Below, piece after piece: positions 13,457 through 14,910 of a DNA stretch of 14,910 nt. The position numbers and the translations under genes are program-made. The stretch is taken from assembly GCA_037134755.1 (NCBI GenBank), contig JBAXLO010000111.1, positions 1 through 14,910 on the forward strand. The letters run 5' to 3'. Numbering within the stretch: position 1 is the first letter of the stretch; every line of letters starts with the position of its first letter. This DNA comes from JBAXLO01 sp037134755. GTDB lineage: Bacteria > Bacteroidota > Bacteroidia > Bacteroidales > JACABE01. The notes beneath the pieces are model-generated. The model made no database searches, had not been told where the DNA came from, and worked only from the letters and a program-made list of their open reading frames with translations.

Positions 13457-14563
13457 TTATTTCTTAAGTTCAACTGATTTCTTAGTCTTAGCACTTTGAC
13501 GAGCAGCATTAAGTATCTCAATTACTATCATATTATTTTCTAAAGAAGAAAGATCAGTAGGTTTCAATGTTATTTCATTTCTGACTACAGCTGCAAAGAA
13601 TGCAAAAGGATCATTAAAAGGAGTTTCTCTTTCTTTAAACTTATATGCTCCTTCTCTATATTCTGAATAACCTTGCGAAATACGTATCCGAAGATCGTTG
13701 CTATTATCCGCATATATCGCACCTTTTACTCCATATATCTCCATATCCTTCCTAGCCATCGGCCAATCCCAAGAGCCTTGAATTATGGCATTTGAACTAT
13801 CATAAGTTAAAACAATTATTGATTCATCATCAACTTTAGGATTATTTTCGGGCTGAAATTGCTGCGTAATTGCTGTAACTGTATTTGGTTTTTTACCATT
13901 CATTAACCATGTTGTAAGATTTACTCCATAACATCCAAAATCAACGATAGCACCTCCCCCATTTAAAACAGGGTCAATCAACCAATCTAAAAACTCACTA
14001 TTTACACCTATTTTCTTGGGGCCTTTATGTCCATCATGAATAATAATTTTGCGACAAGCACCTATTGAATCATTTTTTAAATATTCAAAAGCTTTATGAT
14101 TACTAGGATACCAAGTGGTTTCATAATTAGTAACTAAATGAATTTTGTACTTATTTGCAAGAGCTTCCATCTTTCTAGCATGTTCCATACTAACTGCCAA
14201 TGGTTTTTCAACCATAACATTAACTCCTTTTGGGGCACAAGCTTCCACAACTTCCAGATGTTGATATATGGAACAGAAAGCAGTAACAGCATCAGGTTTT
14301 GTTGCGTCAAGCATTTCATTTATTGTATTGTAAACAATACTCATTGAATAACCATACTGTTTTGAATATCTTTGAGCTAAATCACGATTGGGTTCTACTA
14401 TGCCTACAATTTTAATAACTCCGTCATCTTTTCTACCTAAAAGACCATGAACATGAGAATGAGAAAGTCCTACGATGCCAATCTTAATAGCTTTTTTCTG
14501 AGCAAAAATATTAATTGTAGTTAATATAATTAAACTGAATATAATGATAAATTTTCTTGTCAT
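13457..14563 (-). CDS. Exported Gfo/Idh/MocA-family oxidoreductase, GFOR-like
   Basis: A 368-residue NAD(P)-dependent sugar-type oxidoreductase with an N-terminal Sec signal peptide (hydrophobic 5-19, ending NIFAQ). Residues 26-145 form the Rossmann domain: dinucleotide motif GIVGLSHSH (29-37), then the family's EKP loop (119-121, VMVEKPLAVS). The C-terminal alpha/beta domain has GGGAIVDFGCYGVN (202-215), resembling glucose-fructose oxidoreductase where a Tyr in the D-x-G-x-Y motif acts in catalysis; K120 and Y212 are the matching residues here. A periplasmic location implies a tightly held cofactor. The signal lacks the twin-arginine motif expected for a pre-folded cofactor enzyme. The substrate is unknown. 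Monocistronic, with a -7 element just upstream. Confidence 0.88.
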   Translation of the reverse strand: MTRKFIIIFSLIILTTINIFAQKKAIKIGIVGLSHSHVHGLLGRKDDGVIKIVGIVEPNRDLAQRYSKQYGYSMSIVYNTINEMLDATKPDAVTAFCSIYQHLEVVEACAPKGVNVMVEKPLAVSMEHARKMEALANKYKIHLVTNYETTWYPSNHKAFEYLKNDSIGACRKIIIHDGHKGPKKIGVNSEFLDWLIDPVLNGGGAIVDFGCYGVNLTTWLMNGKKPNTVTAITQQFQPENNPKVDDESIIVLTYDSSNAIIQGSWDWPMARKDMEIYGVKGAIYADNSNDLRIRISQGYSEYREGAYKFKERETPFNDPFAFFAAVVRNEITLKPTDLSSLENNMIVIEILNAARQSAKTKKSVELKK

Positions 14564-14588
14564 TTGTAATGCTTGTTAATTTATGCTG

Positions 14589-14596
14589 CAAAGATA
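14589..14596 (-). promoter_or_regulatory. -7 element upstream of the Gfo/Idh/MocA gene
   Basis: The minus strand reads TATCTTTG, a perfect TAnnTTTG match, 25 bases before ATG 14563. At the -33 position only TTAG is found (spacing about 20), so the upstream half is weak. The 5' untranslated region would be short (~20 bases). Confidence 0.5.
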
Positions 14597-14710
14597 TGGA
14601 TAAATAATAAGAGTGGCTAATGTTCAATTACGAATTATGATTTATAAAAATAGTGCCTAAAGTTTAAAGTTTGGAATGTCTAAAGTTTAAAAACAATTAC
14701 GATTTACGGA
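14597..14710. repeat. Short degenerate repeats leading into the 41-bp array
   Basis: CTAAAGTTTAAA occurs twice (14658-14669 and 14681-14692) and CAATTACGA twice (14625-14633 and 14694-14702). No gene was found on either strand between the oxidoreductase start and the right edge. Confidence 0.5.
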
Positions 14711-14910
14711 AATGACTCAGAACTATTTCTGGATGTATTCCGAAATTTGGAAATGACTCAGAACTATTTCTGGATGTGTTCCGAAATTTGGAAACGACTC
14801 AGAACTATTTCTGGATGTATTCCGAAATTTGGAAACGACTCAGAACTATTTCTGGATGATTTAGGCGACGCCCAAATGACTCAGAACTTTTTCTGAATGA
14901 TTTAGGCGAC
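14711..14910. repeat. 41-bp hairpin-bearing tandem repeat, five units, cut by window end
   Basis: Units begin AA[TC]GACTCAGAACT at 14711, 14752, 14793, 14834 and 14875, an exact 41-bp period. The constant half contains CAGAA-CTAT-TTCTG, an inverted repeat. The variable half is of two kinds: units 1-3 carry TTCC-GAAATTT-GGAA, while units 4-5 carry ATTTAGGCGACGCCCAAAT, another inverted repeat (14858-14876) with no sequence similarity to the first. Unit length is unchanged. 41 is not a multiple of three, so it is not protein-coding. The array continues past 14910. Confidence 0.9.

Noticed and set aside
14134..14347. Small open frames on both strands inside the oxidoreductase gene
   Set aside because: They overlap the Rossmann domain of a clearly conserved gene and are frame shadows.
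14711..14910. CRISPR array
   Set aside because: Units are contiguous 41-bp repeats without unique spacers, only two kinds of second half occur, and there are no cas genes.

Overview
The window looks like a chromosomal segment of an uncultured, AT-rich member of the Bacteroidota, probably class Bacteroidia. Three things point there: the gene order nusB - DUF1573 lipoprotein - yajC - ybbR-like - coaE, which is characteristic of that phylum; promoter elements of the Bacteroidota type (TAnnTTTG, in one case with TTG 19 bases upstream); and A-rich start regions without Shine-Dalgarno sequences. No rRNA, tRNA, intact transposon, CRISPR array or phage gene was seen.

Layout. Bases 1-1051 hold no convincing intact gene: a fragment of a dispersed repeat, a short minus-strand gene relic (234-392) and a 21-bp minisatellite (574-783) that reads on the minus strand as a heptad-repeat peptide. 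Two distant paralogues of an uncharacterised Bacteroidota family (helical N-terminus plus carboxypeptidase-regulatory-like beta domain) lie at 1052-2023 and 4872-5798. They flank a minus-strand three-gene operon (4422 to 2118) encoding a split cobalamin-dependent methionine synthase: corrinoid protein, homocysteine methyltransferase and reactivation-domain protein. No methyltetrahydrofolate-binding module lies in the window. A second minus-strand cluster (8610 to 5865) encodes an exported DUF922-like putative metallopeptidase, an AlkD-type HEAT-repeat protein and an APC-family amino acid transporter.

Bases 8611-9850 form a non-coding, decaying region. It contains a frameshifted gene relic, a 41-bp repeat pair, a 155-bp strongly self-complementary element with 21-bp inverted ends, an excellent Bacteroidota promoter followed by a compact folded segment, and a 7-bp microsatellite. 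Next come nusB-DUF1573-yajC, closed by two terminators in tandem, and ybbR-coaE. The end holds a minus-strand, Sec-exported Gfo/Idh/MocA (GFOR-like) oxidoreductase and five copies of a 41-bp hairpin-bearing tandem repeat that runs off the right edge.

Functionally the window combines core housekeeping (transcription antitermination, the Sec accessory YajC, CoA synthesis), one-carbon/methionine metabolism and small accessory loci separated by repeat-rich intergenic DNA. No complete new system is evident. The most unusual elements are the heptad minisatellite, the folded elements at 9204-9358 and 9612-9693, the two hairpin-containing 41-bp repeats, and the paralogue pair around the methionine operon.
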